From Arthrobacter liuii (lineage in GTDB: Bacteria; Actinomycetota; Actinomycetes; Actinomycetales; Micrococcaceae): a stretch of DNA of 64,000 nucleotides. Below, in pieces: positions 35,260-43,341 of the stretch (the stretch's first letter is position 1; each line of letters starts with the position of its first letter). Both the position numbers and the translations under genes were made by a program. Location of the stretch: positions 93,932 through 157,931 of the forward strand of contig NZ_BMFW01000007.1 of assembly GCF_014639275.1 (NCBI RefSeq). The letters run 5' to 3'. The notes under the pieces were generated by a model. The model searched no databases. It was given only the letters and a program-made list of their open reading frames with translations, and was not told the origin of the DNA.

Positions 35260-35813
35260 TGGAAGTCCAGGAAGACCGTCTCGTCCCCGCCCTGGAGACG
35301 GATGTCCCAGGTGAGGCCGCCGTCGGGGTCGCGGCGGGCGATGAGCGTCTTGCGGCGCTCCGGGTCCAGCGAGCTCAACAGGGGGTCGTTGGCCAGGGCC
35401 TCGGTGTCCTCCGGCAGGTAAATGCGGGTGAACAGCCGGTTGGTGAGGCCGCGGGCGAACAGGGCCACGGAGATGAACGGCGCGGCGCCCGGCTTGGTGG
35501 GACCGGGGTTGACGGTGGTGAACGTGAAGACACCGGAGTTGCCCACGGCGCCGCGGCCCCAGCCGGTGAACGTGTAGCCGTCACGGACCAGGGAACCCGT
35601 GCGCTGGACGACGTTGCCGTCGGCGTCCGGCTGCCAGATCTCCAGGATGGCGTCAGGAATGGTGTGGCCGGCGCCGTCATACACGGTGCCCTGGAGCCTG
35701 ATGGAGCCCGGGAAGCCGGGAGGGAGCAGCTCGTTGTCCTTCTCGAACGGGAGCGCGTAGCCGTAGAACGGGCCGACCGTCTGGCCGGGGGTGGGTACCA
35801 GTTTGGTGCTCAT
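35256..35813 (-). CDS. pcaG: Protocatechuate 3,4-dioxygenase alpha subunit
   Basis: A 185-aa intradiol dioxygenase alpha chain. The N-terminal PTPGQTVGPFYGYAL and the LEIWQPDADG core are typical of PcaG; it lacks the full iron ligand set, as expected for the non-catalytic subunit. The ATG at 35813 lies 5 bases after pcaH. It forms the mixed oligomer with PcaH. Confidence 0.95.
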   Translation of the reverse strand: MSTKLVPTPGQTVGPFYGYALPFEKDNELLPPGFPGSIRLQGTVYDGAGHTIPDAILEIWQPDADGNVVQRTGSLVRDGYTFTGWGRGAVGNSGVFTFTTVNPGPTKPGAAPFISVALFARGLTNRLFTRIYLPEDTEALANDPLLSSLDPERRKTLIARRDPDGGLTWDIRLQGGDETVFLDFQ

Positions 35814-35818
35814 CGTTC

Positions 35819-36691
35819 CTACTCCTCGTCCCCGGCGTCGCCGTATGCTTCGTTTTCGGTCCACGTCCGCTTGGGACCGGTCAGGACGATGTCCCAGTTG
35901 TAGCCCAGGGCCCACTCAGGCTCAGTGAGGCTATGGTCGTAGGTGGCCACCAGCCGGTCGCGGGCATCCTGGTCCACGATGGTCTGGTAGATGGGGTCAA
36001 GCGGGAAGAGCTGGTCGCCCGGGAAGTACATCTGGGTGATGATGCGCTGGGTGAACTCGGCGCCGAACAGCGAGAAGTGGATGTGCGCCGGGCGCCAGGC
36101 GTTCAGGTGGTTCTTCCACGGGTACGCACCGGGCTTGATGGTGATGAACCGGTAGGACCCGTCCGGGCCGGTGATGCAGCGGCCGATGCCCGTGAAGTTG
36201 GGGTCGATCGGGGCCGGGTGCTGGTCACGCTTGTGGATGTAGCGGCCGGAGGAGTTGGCCTGCCAAATCTCCACGAGCTGGCCGGCCACCGGCCGGCCGT
36301 CCCCGTCAAGGACCTTTCCGGACACGATGATCCGCTCGCCCAGCGGTTCACCGTTGTGCTGGATGGTCAGGTCCGATTCTAGGGCGTGCACGTCCTGGTG
36401 CCCGAACGCCGGCGAGAACAGCTCGATGGTCTCCGGGTCGGCGTGCTGCAGGCTCTTGGTGGGGTGGCGCAGGATGCTGCTGCGGTACGGCGGGTAGTCG
36501 AGCCGCGGCTGGGTCTCCGGCTGGGCGCCGTCCTTGAGGGCGCGCCGGTAGGCCTCGCCCATGGCGTTGATCTCGGCGCTGAGGTCCGCCTGCGACTCGA
36601 TGGCCTTGTCCAGGGGCTGGTGGGCTGCCTTCGGTTCGGCGGGGGGCACGAGCTCCTCCGATTCCAGCTCGGCGTTGATGTCTTCCGGCAC
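35819..36691 (-). CDS. pcaH: Protocatechuate 3,4-dioxygenase beta subunit
   Basis: A 290-aa intradiol ring-cleavage dioxygenase subunit. It holds the Fe(III) ligands: Tyr151 (GRY), Tyr190 (GAYPW), His203 and His205 (PAHIHF). It opens protocatechuate between the hydroxyls to 3-carboxy-cis,cis-muconate. The GTG at 36691 has AGAAAGGAG at good spacing, giving an acidic N-terminal extension of about 43 residues before the usual MGEAYRRALKDG start. An internal start at that Met is possible but has weaker support. Confidence 0.95.
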   Translation of the reverse strand: MPEDINAELESEELVPPAEPKAAHQPLDKAIESQADLSAEINAMGEAYRRALKDGAQPETQPRLDYPPYRSSILRHPTKSLQHADPETIELFSPAFGHQDVHALESDLTIQHNGEPLGERIIVSGKVLDGDGRPVAGQLVEIWQANSSGRYIHKRDQHPAPIDPNFTGIGRCITGPDGSYRFITIKPGAYPWKNHLNAWRPAHIHFSLFGAEFTQRIITQMYFPGDQLFPLDPIYQTIVDQDARDRLVATYDHSLTEPEWALGYNWDIVLTGPKRTWTENEAYGDAGDEE

Positions 36692-36740
36692 GGCTGGCTC
36701 CTTTCTGATCTGTTCGGTTTCTTGCGTCTTTGTGTCTGGG

Positions 36741-38618
36741 TCAGGTGGTGCGGTGCAGGGAGTCGTACTGGACTGCGTGGCGCACCGGGGCGTTGGGCGC
36801 GCCATAGCCGTCATAGCCGCCGCGGCGTTCCACCATTTCGAAGAACACGCTGCCCACGGTGGCCGTGTAGAAGTGCAGGAATTCGCCGTCCGCGTCCCGG
36901 TCGAACAGCAGGTTCAGCTCCTGCAGGGTGGCCAGGAACCCGGGGTCGAGGTCGAACCGGGCGTCCAGGTCCTCGTAGTAGTTCGCCGGGATCTGGAGGA
37001 ATTCCAGGCCCCTGTCGCGGGCGGCGCGGGCGGTGGCCACAAGGTCTTCCACGGCGAAGGCGATGTGCTCCTGGTAGGTCTTGCGGGCCTCATTCCTTGC
37101 CTGCTGGATGGGGGCGAGGTTCAGGACCAGCCGCACCGCGCCGTCGGAGGTCTGCATGACCTGCGAGCGGACCAGGCCGCTGGGGCTGGGCACCTCGGCG
37201 AACGGCTGGGGCTCCAGGGCCAGGGCGCTGGTGTAGAAGAGGACGGCTTCATCGAAGTGCTGCCATGGCTGGGCGAGGTTGACGTGATCGATGACCGCCG
37301 TGGCTCCTGCGGACGGGTGTTCCAGCCCTTCCCCGAACTCGTGGGTCCAGGCTGCGGTGCCGTCCGGGCTGCCCTGGCAGAGGAAGATCTCGGTGGAATC
37401 CGGGGCAGAGATGCCTTGGAAGACTTCCTCGTCCGCCTGAACCTTGCGGGCCACCACGGGGGCCTTGAGCTGCTGGGCCCGGGCGGAGGCAATCACGGGG
37501 GAATCGACGTCGAACCCCAGCGCGGCGATGGCGGGTTCCGCGTGCTGCGCGGCCTGTTCGTTGATGATCACCCGGGCCTGGCCCATGGTCCACAACTGGA
37601 CGTCCTTGGTGCGGTGGCGTCCTTCGAAGGCGAAGCCGAGCTGGCCCAGGAGCTTCTCCAGCTGCGCGGTGTCGTCCGCCTTGACCTCGGCGAAGTTGAA
37701 GCCGGCCGGTTCGTTCACCTTGGGCAGCGTGGCCAGTTCCATGGGATAACGACGGCGGAGGGCGCCGGTGTTGCCGGCTGCAGCTTCAGCGGAGGTGCTT
37801 GCCAGCCACTTGGCGCTCTGCTCCTCCAGCCAGATGAGCGACCGCATGGCGTCCACCGCGGTGCGTTCCACGTCGGACTGGCGGAAGACGTCGTTGAAGA
37901 CCTCGAGTGAGACCGGACCGGTGTATCCGGCGCGGACCACGTGGCCCATGAACTTGGCGAGCCCGAACTGCCCCTCGCCGGGGAAGACGCGGTAGTGGCG
38001 GCTCCAGGAGAGGACGTCCATGGAGAGCTTGGGGGCGTCCGCCACCTGGACGAAGAAGATCTTCTCCGCGTCGATGCTCTCGATCGGCGCGGTGTCCCAG
38101 TCCCGGGACAGGATGTGGAAGGAGTCCAGGCAGGTCCCCAGGTTGGGGTGGTCCACCATCTCCACCAGCCGGTGGGCGTGCTCGTAGTCGTTGACGTATT
38201 TGCCCCACGCCAGTGCCTCGTAGGCGACCTTGACGCCGTGGTCCCCGGCCAGGTTGGCAAGCTGTGCCAGCTGTTCGGCCCGGACGGCGTCGTCATCAAT
38301 GGTGGCCGTGGCAACGTTGGAGCACACCAGGATGGTGTCCATCCCAAGGCGTGCCATGAGCTTGAACTTGGCCTCCGCGCGCCGGAGGTTGGCCTTCAGC
38401 AGGTCAGGGCTGACGCCGTCGAAATCCCGGAAGGGCTGGTAGAGGTCAAGGCCAAGCCCAAGGTCCGCGGCCATTTTCCGCACGTCCTCGGGGCCCAGGG
38501 GCGAGGTGACCAGGTCCTGCTCGAAGATCTCGATGCCGTCGAAGCCGGCGATGGCGCAGGCCTGCATCTTTTCCTTCAGCGTGCCGGACAGGCAGACGGT
38601 GGCAATTCCGGTGCGCAT
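36741..38618 (-). CDS. quiC: 3-dehydroshikimate dehydratase, two-domain (QuiC1 type)
   Basis: A 625-aa fusion. Residues 1-280 form an AP-endonuclease-2-like TIM barrel with metal ligands Glu134, Asp165, Gln191 and Glu239, the same positions as in Pseudomonas QuiC1. It converts 3-dehydroshikimate to protocatechuate. Residues about 285-610 form a 4-hydroxyphenylpyruvate-dioxygenase-like VOC domain with a full facial triad, His445, His518 and Glu594. The ATG shares one base with the upstream quiB/aroE stop. pcaH follows after 49 bases, so the product goes straight to ring cleavage. Confidence 0.95.
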   Translation of the reverse strand: MRTGIATVCLSGTLKEKMQACAIAGFDGIEIFEQDLVTSPLGPEDVRKMAADLGLGLDLYQPFRDFDGVSPDLLKANLRRAEAKFKLMARLGMDTILVCSNVATATIDDDAVRAEQLAQLANLAGDHGVKVAYEALAWGKYVNDYEHAHRLVEMVDHPNLGTCLDSFHILSRDWDTAPIESIDAEKIFFVQVADAPKLSMDVLSWSRHYRVFPGEGQFGLAKFMGHVVRAGYTGPVSLEVFNDVFRQSDVERTAVDAMRSLIWLEEQSAKWLASTSAEAAAGNTGALRRRYPMELATLPKVNEPAGFNFAEVKADDTAQLEKLLGQLGFAFEGRHRTKDVQLWTMGQARVIINEQAAQHAEPAIAALGFDVDSPVIASARAQQLKAPVVARKVQADEEVFQGISAPDSTEIFLCQGSPDGTAAWTHEFGEGLEHPSAGATAVIDHVNLAQPWQHFDEAVLFYTSALALEPQPFAEVPSPSGLVRSQVMQTSDGAVRLVLNLAPIQQARNEARKTYQEHIAFAVEDLVATARAARDRGLEFLQIPANYYEDLDARFDLDPGFLATLQELNLLFDRDADGEFLHFYTATVGSVFFEMVERRGGYDGYGAPNAPVRHAVQYDSLHRTT

Positions 38619-39499
38619 CAGGCGGCCACCTCCTCGGCGGCTACGAGCTCCAGGAAGTGGCTGCGCATGCGGTCCGGGTCTGCGTCCAGGCCGGTGAAGA
38701 TCCGGAAGGCGTCGGCGGCCTGGCCTACCGCCATGCGGCCTCCGTCTAGGACCTCGCAGCCCTTGGCGCGGGCGCCGCGGACCAGTTCGGTGTCGATGGG
38801 GCGGTAGACGATGTCCGCCACCCAGTGACGGGGCTCCAGCAGGTCCAGGTCCAGCGGGACGCCGGGGTGGGCAGCCATGCCCACCGGGGTGCAGTGCACC
38901 AGGCCGTCGGCCAGGCGCATCAGCTGCGGCAGCTCCGCCGTCGTGCCTGCCGTGACGGTGCTGCCGGGGAAAAAGCCCTGCAGCTCGGCAGCCCGTGCGG
39001 CAGCCCTGTCCGGATCCATGTCCACGAGGTCCAGCGTCCGCACGCCGGCGGTCAGCAGGGCATAGGCGACGGCGGATCCCGCACCCCCCGCGCCCAGCTG
39101 GACCACTCGGTCCAGGAGCGCTCCGGGGAGGCCGGCGGCCAGGGCTGCGCCGAAGCCGGAGAAATCGGTGTTGTGGCCGATGAACCTGCCGTCGCGGATG
39201 ACCACGGTGTTCACGGCGCCCAGCCGGCGGGCGTCGGGGCTCACTTCATCCAGGTGCTGCAGGACCAGCTGCTTGCAGGGGTGGGTGATGTTCAGGCCGT
39301 TGAAGCCCAGGGTGCGGGCGCTGTGCAGGATGGCGCCGACCGACTCTCCGGTCAACCCCAGTTCCAGCAGGTCGATGGGCCGGTACAGGTAGCGCAGGCC
39401 CTGCACGTCACCTTCCCGCTCGTGCATGGGCGGCGTGAGCGACGGCGTGACACCATCACCAACCAGTCCCACCAGGTAGGACTCAGTTCGATTGCTCAT
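38618..39499 (-). CDS. Quinate/shikimate dehydrogenase
   Basis: A 293-aa AroE-fold dehydrogenase. NITHPCK carries the catalytic lysine, GHNTDFSGFG the substrate Asp, and LGAGGAGSAVAYAL the nucleotide fold with D-rich VDMDPDRA after it, which favours NAD over NADP. AAAGGAG precedes the ATG at 39499. First gene of the quinate-protocatechuate operon; supplies dehydroquinate/dehydroshikimate to QuiC. A separate dehydroquinate dehydratase is not in the window. Confidence 0.9.
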   Translation of the reverse strand: MSNRTESYLVGLVGDGVTPSLTPPMHEREGDVQGLRYLYRPIDLLELGLTGESVGAILHSARTLGFNGLNITHPCKQLVLQHLDEVSPDARRLGAVNTVVIRDGRFIGHNTDFSGFGAALAAGLPGALLDRVVQLGAGGAGSAVAYALLTAGVRTLDLVDMDPDRAAARAAELQGFFPGSTVTAGTTAELPQLMRLADGLVHCTPVGMAAHPGVPLDLDLLEPRHWVADIVYRPIDTELVRGARAKGCEVLDGGRMAVGQAADAFRIFTGLDADPDRMRSHFLELVAAEEVAA

Positions 39500-39583
39500 G
39501 CGTGCAGCTCCTTTGGTACGGCACCGGGCAGCGGCGGAACTCAGGCCGCGCTGCGGGGTGATAGGGATTACGGTACAACAGAT

Positions 39584-39617
39584 GTTCACTTATCGCACTC
39601 TTGTTCTAGATGCGAAC
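39584..39617. promoter_or_regulatory. Tandem IclR/PcaR-type boxes upstream of the qui-pca operon
   Basis: GTTCACTTATCGCAC (39584-39598) matches 12 of 15 bases of the Pseudomonas PcaR site GTTCGATAATCGCAC as recalled. GTTCTAGATGCGAAC (39603-39617) is a second 15-bp site with GTTC/GAAC ends. Both lie 85-120 bases before the first gene, where an IclR protein would act. Confidence 0.5.
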
Positions 39618-39653
39618 AACGGGAATTCAAAAACAGACATAAAGCACTGGCTG

Positions 39654-40541
39654 CTAGCGCTGGGGAAGCCTGGCAGCCAACTCCGCGGCGGCTTCCTGCA
39701 GCAGGGGCACATGCGCAATCAGCTCGTCCAGGCCCAGGCGGAAGACCGGCACGGCGGTTGCCAGGGACGCGAAGGCGTGCCCCTGGCTGTTGAGCAGCGG
39801 CACGGCCACGGCGCGCATGCCGGCCTCGTTTTCCTCATCCATGACGGCGTAGCCCTGGCGGCGGACCTGGGCAATCTCGGCCCTGAAGGCGTCCCGGTCC
39901 GTGACGGACTTCGCGGTGAGCTGCTCCAGCGGCAACTCCGCCAGGAGCCTTTCGCGCTCCGCGTCCTCGGCGAACGCCACCAGCACCTTTCCCACCGAGG
40001 TGGTGGACAGGGAGCCCAGGTGGCCGGGGTCGCTGGTCACCCGGAAGATCTGCGGGCCGTCCACCTTGCTGACCGTCAGGTGATGCTGGCCGTCGCGGAC
40101 ACTGAGGATGGTCGCCTCACCCGTTTCAGCGGTCACCCTGCGCAAAACGGGCATGGCGGTGCCGGCGAAACCGTGATGGTTGGAGACGCGCTGGCCCAGC
40201 TGGAAGATCCGGAGTCCCAAGTGGTAGCGGCGGCCGTCGGGCTCATAGTCGACAAAGCCGTCCCGCGCCAGGGAGCCGAGCAGCCGGTACGTGGTGCTGA
40301 ACGGCAGTTCCGCCCGGCGGGATATTTCGGCGGCACTTGCCCCGCGGGGTTCCTCCCCCAGCAGCACCAGGAGTCCCAGCGCCTTGCCCACCATGTCAGT
40401 CCGGTCGGCCGTCTTCTTCCCGCCGGCCTTCGGGCCGCTGTCCAACTCCGCAGGCAACTCCCCAGGGGCGGGCTGGATGCCGTCCGGCTGGACAGGGCCG
40501 GGCTGAACACCATCGTTCGCTGTGGCTTGGTTCACACTCAT
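39654..40541 (-). CDS. IclR family regulator of the qui-pca operon
   Basis: A 295-aa protein. A Pro/Gln-rich N-terminal tail (1-45) precedes the HTH (about 68-95, ASAAEISRRAELPFSTTYRLL) and IclR effector domain (about 115-290). The ATG at 40541 is preferred; the frame runs further upstream through the promoter region. Located 154 bases upstream of the qui-pca operon and divergent from an MHS transporter, it is a strong candidate regulator of one or both. Confidence 0.86.
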   Translation of the reverse strand: MSVNQATANDGVQPGPVQPDGIQPAPGELPAELDSGPKAGGKKTADRTDMVGKALGLLVLLGEEPRGASAAEISRRAELPFSTTYRLLGSLARDGFVDYEPDGRRYHLGLRIFQLGQRVSNHHGFAGTAMPVLRRVTAETGEATILSVRDGQHHLTVSKVDGPQIFRVTSDPGHLGSLSTTSVGKVLVAFAEDAERERLLAELPLEQLTAKSVTDRDAFRAEIAQVRRQGYAVMDEENEAGMRAVAVPLLNSQGHAFASLATAVPVFRLGLDELIAHVPLLQEAAAELAARLPQR

Positions 40542-40592
40542 GCCCCCATGTTGCCACAATGTGAGAGCTATTTCTAGATGGTGATTATTTTC

Positions 40593-40622
40593 TTGACAGG
40601 TGACTGTCCTCACAGTCATAGT
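40593..40622 (+). promoter_or_regulatory. Promoter with internal inverted repeat, MHS transporter
   Basis: TTGACA (40593-40598) and CATAGT (40617-40622) are 18 bases apart and point to the MHS gene. A perfect inverted repeat TGACTGT-cctc-ACAGTCA (40601-40618) fills the space between the boxes and should be an operator for the divergent IclR protein or another regulator. Confidence 0.55.
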
Positions 40623-40774
40623 TTCTATATCGCACCAGTAGCTCCCACCATGTGGCTACGAACGCCGGGTCTTTCGTCCGGACTCCAGCCGCACCCCCGG
40701 CCCGCACCAAGGCAACGGCGGCTGCGAACCCCCCAGATCCATCCGCGACAATGTCGTCACACCAAAGGAACACC

Positions 40775-42094
40775 ATGAGCCAGACACTTCCGTCCGCCGG
40801 GGAGGGTGCCCTCACCCACGCCGGGACGCCCAAGAGGGCAGCCGTCGCCAGCTTCCTGGGCAGCGCCGTCGAATACTACGACTTCTTCATCTTCGGCTCC
40901 GCCGCAGCACTGATCTTCCCCACGGTCTTCTTCCCCAGTGCCGATGCCAACGCCGCCATCATGTCCTTCGCCACCTTCGGGTTCGCGTATGTGGCACGAC
41001 CCATCGGCGCCATCATCCTGGGCCACTTCGGCGACAGGATCGGCCGGCGGAAAGTCCTTTTGTTTACGCTCGTCCTGATGGGCGCCTCCACCTTCGTCAT
41101 CGGCTGCCTGCCGGACTTCCACACTGTCGGCTGGTGGGCTCCGGCGCTGCTGGTGCTGGCCCGCCTGTGCCAGGGCCTCTCCGCCGCAGGCGAGCAGGCC
41201 GGCGCCTCCTCCATGACCCTGGAGCACGCCCCGGACAACCGCCGTTCCTTCTTCACCTCCTGGACCCTCACCGGCACCCAGGGCGGCCAGATCCTGGCAG
41301 CCCTGGTGTTCATCCCGGTCCTGGCCCTGCCGGATGAGATCAAGTTCGGCATCGGCTGGCGGATCCCGTTCTGGCTCAGCGCCGTGGTGGTCGTCGTGGC
41401 ATTCCTCATCCGCCGCACCCTGCACGAGCCGCCGGCCTTCGAGGAAGCCCGCAAGAATGCCGAGATCGCCAAGCTCCCCGTGGCCGACCTGCTCAAGGGC
41501 CACTGGCGCGACGTCCTCCGCGTGATCTGCTGCGCCTTCATCGCCGCCGTCTCCACCGTCTTCGGCACCCTTGCCATCAGCTACGCCAAGACCGTGGCCG
41601 GCGTGGACGGCACCACCACCCTGTGGCTGGTGGTGGCTGCCAACATCGTGGCACTGGGCACGCAGCCGCTCTTCGGCATGTTGGCGGACAAGATCGGCCG
41701 CAAGCCGGTCTTCATCTACGGCGCCCTGGCCAGCGCAGTCCTAACCCCCGTATTCCTGCTCAGCCTTGAGTCCGGCAGCGTGCCCCTGATGTTCCTCGCC
41801 GCCATCGGCTACTTCTCGGGTGGCTATGCAGCAGCCAACGCCGTCTGGCCGTCCTTCTACGCCGAAATGTTCAGCACCAAGGTGCGCTTCTCGGGCCTGG
41901 CCATCGGCACCCAGCTGGGCTTCCTGATGGCAGGGTTCGCCCCGGCAATCGTCGCCGCCATGGGTGGCATCAAGCCCGGCGGCTGGGTGCAGATCAGCAT
42001 CTTCACCGCCATCATCTGTGCCGTTGCCGCCGTCTCGGCCCTCACTGCCAGGGAATCCTTCCGGATCCCCACCAAGCAGCTCGGCCTCAAATAA
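40775..42094 (+). CDS. MHS-family MFS transporter (aromatic/shikimate type)
   Basis: A 439-aa proton symporter, similar in layout to the carrier at 23.6 kb: VEYYDFFIFGSAAALIF in helix 1 and GHFGDRIGRRKVLLFTL in the 2-3 loop. The ATG at 40775 has AAAGGAA upstream. Divergent from the IclR gene of the qui-pca operon, it probably imports quinate, shikimate or protocatechuate. Ends 15 bases before a nested hairpin. Confidence 0.88.
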   Translation: MSQTLPSAGEGALTHAGTPKRAAVASFLGSAVEYYDFFIFGSAAALIFPTVFFPSADANAAIMSFATFGFAYVARPIGAIILGHFGDRIGRRKVLLFTLVLMGASTFVIGCLPDFHTVGWWAPALLVLARLCQGLSAAGEQAGASSMTLEHAPDNRRSFFTSWTLTGTQGGQILAALVFIPVLALPDEIKFGIGWRIPFWLSAVVVVVAFLIRRTLHEPPAFEEARKNAEIAKLPVADLLKGHWRDVLRVICCAFIAAVSTVFGTLAISYAKTVAGVDGTTTLWLVVAANIVALGTQPLFGMLADKIGRKPVFIYGALASAVLTPVFLLSLESGSVPLMFLAAIGYFSGGYAAANAVWPSFYAEMFSTKVRFSGLAIGTQLGFLMAGFAPAIVAAMGGIKPGGWVQISIFTAIICAVAAVSALTARESFRIPTKQLGLK

Positions 42095-42109
42095 GCCGTC
42101 CGCCGCGTA

Positions 42110-42191
42110 CAGACTGGCCCTGTTTTCAGGCCGGAGAGCCCGCCATTCCCCCAAATGGCGGGCTCTCCCCCGTTAAAACTGGGCCAGTCTG
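42110..42191. terminator. Nested double palindrome between convergent genes
   Basis: Outer arms CAGACTGGCCCTGTTTT (42110-42126) and AAAACTGGGCCAGTCTG (42175-42191) pair with one mismatch. Inside is a perfect 15-bp stem GGAGAGCCCGCCATT / AATGGCGGGCTCTCC (42133-42168) with a 6-base loop. It ends 3 bases before the ligase stop. The inner stem serves as a bidirectional terminator; the outer arms are unusual. Confidence 0.75.
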
Positions 42192-42194
42192 CGG

Positions 42195-43280
42195 CTAACG
42201 GCCGGTCTCCAGCACCGAGGCCAGGTCAAAGTTCACCGGCTCCTCCAGCTGCGCGTAGGTGCAGGATTCCGGGTCGCGGTCCGGGCGCCAGCGGTTGAAC
42301 TGCGCCGTGTGGCGGAACCTCTCGCCCTCCATGTGGTCGTAGCGGACCTCCACCACCAGTTCGGGCCGGAGCGGCACGAAGGACAGGTCCTTGCCGGCGC
42401 TCCAGCGGCTGCCTTCGGCGTTCCGCGGCGTCCGTTCCCCCTCTTCCTGCTTGGCCCACGCCCACGGGTGGTTCTCGAAGTCCGTCACCAGCGGCTGGAG
42501 CTCGTCAAACAATTCCATGCGGCGCTTCATCGGGAAGGCGCCGATCACGCCCACGCTGGCCAGGCCGCCGTCCTCCTTGTACAGCCCCAGCAGCAGGGAC
42601 CCGATGACGTCAGGACCACTCTTGTGGAGCCGGTAGCCTGCCACCACGCAGTCCGCGGTGCGCTCATGCTTGACCTTGAACATCACCCGTTTGTCCGGCT
42701 CATAGCTGCCGGCCAGGCGTTTGGCCACGATGCCGTCCAGGCCGGCCCCTTCGAACTGCTCGAACCACTGCGCGGCGGTGTCCTTGTCAGTGGTGGCGGC
42801 GGTGAGGTGGACGGGTGCCTTGCTGTCCGCGAGTGCCTTCTCCAGCGCAGCCCGCCGCTCCGAGAAGGGCATGCCCGTGTAGTCGTCGTCGCCCAGGGCC
42901 AGGAGGTCGAAGGCCACGAAGCTGGCCGGGGTTTGTTGGGCCAGCAACTTCACCCGGCTGGCGGCGGGGTGGATGCGCTGCTGCAGGGTGTCGAAGTCGA
43001 GCCTGTCCCCGGAGGAGCCGATCAGGATGATCTCGCCGTCCACCACGCAGCGCGGCGGCAGGTTTTCCTTGAGCGCGGCCACCAGTTCCGGGAAGTAGCG
43101 GGTCATGGGTTTCTCGTTGCGGCTGCCGATCTCCAGGTCGTCGCCGTCGCGGAAGATGATGGACCGGAAGCCGTCCCACTTGGGCTCATAGCTGAGGTCC
43201 CCGCCACCCGGAATGCCGTCCATGCCGCTGACGGCCTTGGCGAGCATGGGCGGGACGGGCGGCATCACGGGAAGTTCCAT
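42195..43280 (-). CDS. ATP-dependent DNA ligase, LigC type
   Basis: A 361-aa ligase with only the catalytic core. The adenylation motif I is YEPKWDGFR with Lys34; VDGEIILIG (motif III), EGAGLDGIVAKR (motif IV) and FKVKHERTADCVV (motif V) follow, then the OB-fold domain (about 215-350). This size matches mycobacterial LigC rather than multi-domain LigD. No Ku, primase or nuclease gene is adjacent. ATG at 43280 starts the usual MELPVMPPVPPMLA. Confidence 0.9.
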   Translation of the reverse strand: MELPVMPPVPPMLAKAVSGMDGIPGGGDLSYEPKWDGFRSIIFRDGDDLEIGSRNEKPMTRYFPELVAALKENLPPRCVVDGEIILIGSSGDRLDFDTLQQRIHPAASRVKLLAQQTPASFVAFDLLALGDDDYTGMPFSERRAALEKALADSKAPVHLTAATTDKDTAAQWFEQFEGAGLDGIVAKRLAGSYEPDKRVMFKVKHERTADCVVAGYRLHKSGPDVIGSLLLGLYKEDGGLASVGVIGAFPMKRRMELFDELQPLVTDFENHPWAWAKQEEGERTPRNAEGSRWSAGKDLSFVPLRPELVVEVRYDHMEGERFRHTAQFNRWRPDRDPESCTYAQLEEPVNFDLASVLETGR

Positions 43281-43341
43281 GTGCCCATTCTTGCCCGGCC
43301 GGCGCCCCGGGCGGTAGGGCGGCATGGCGCGGGCCCGGCTT

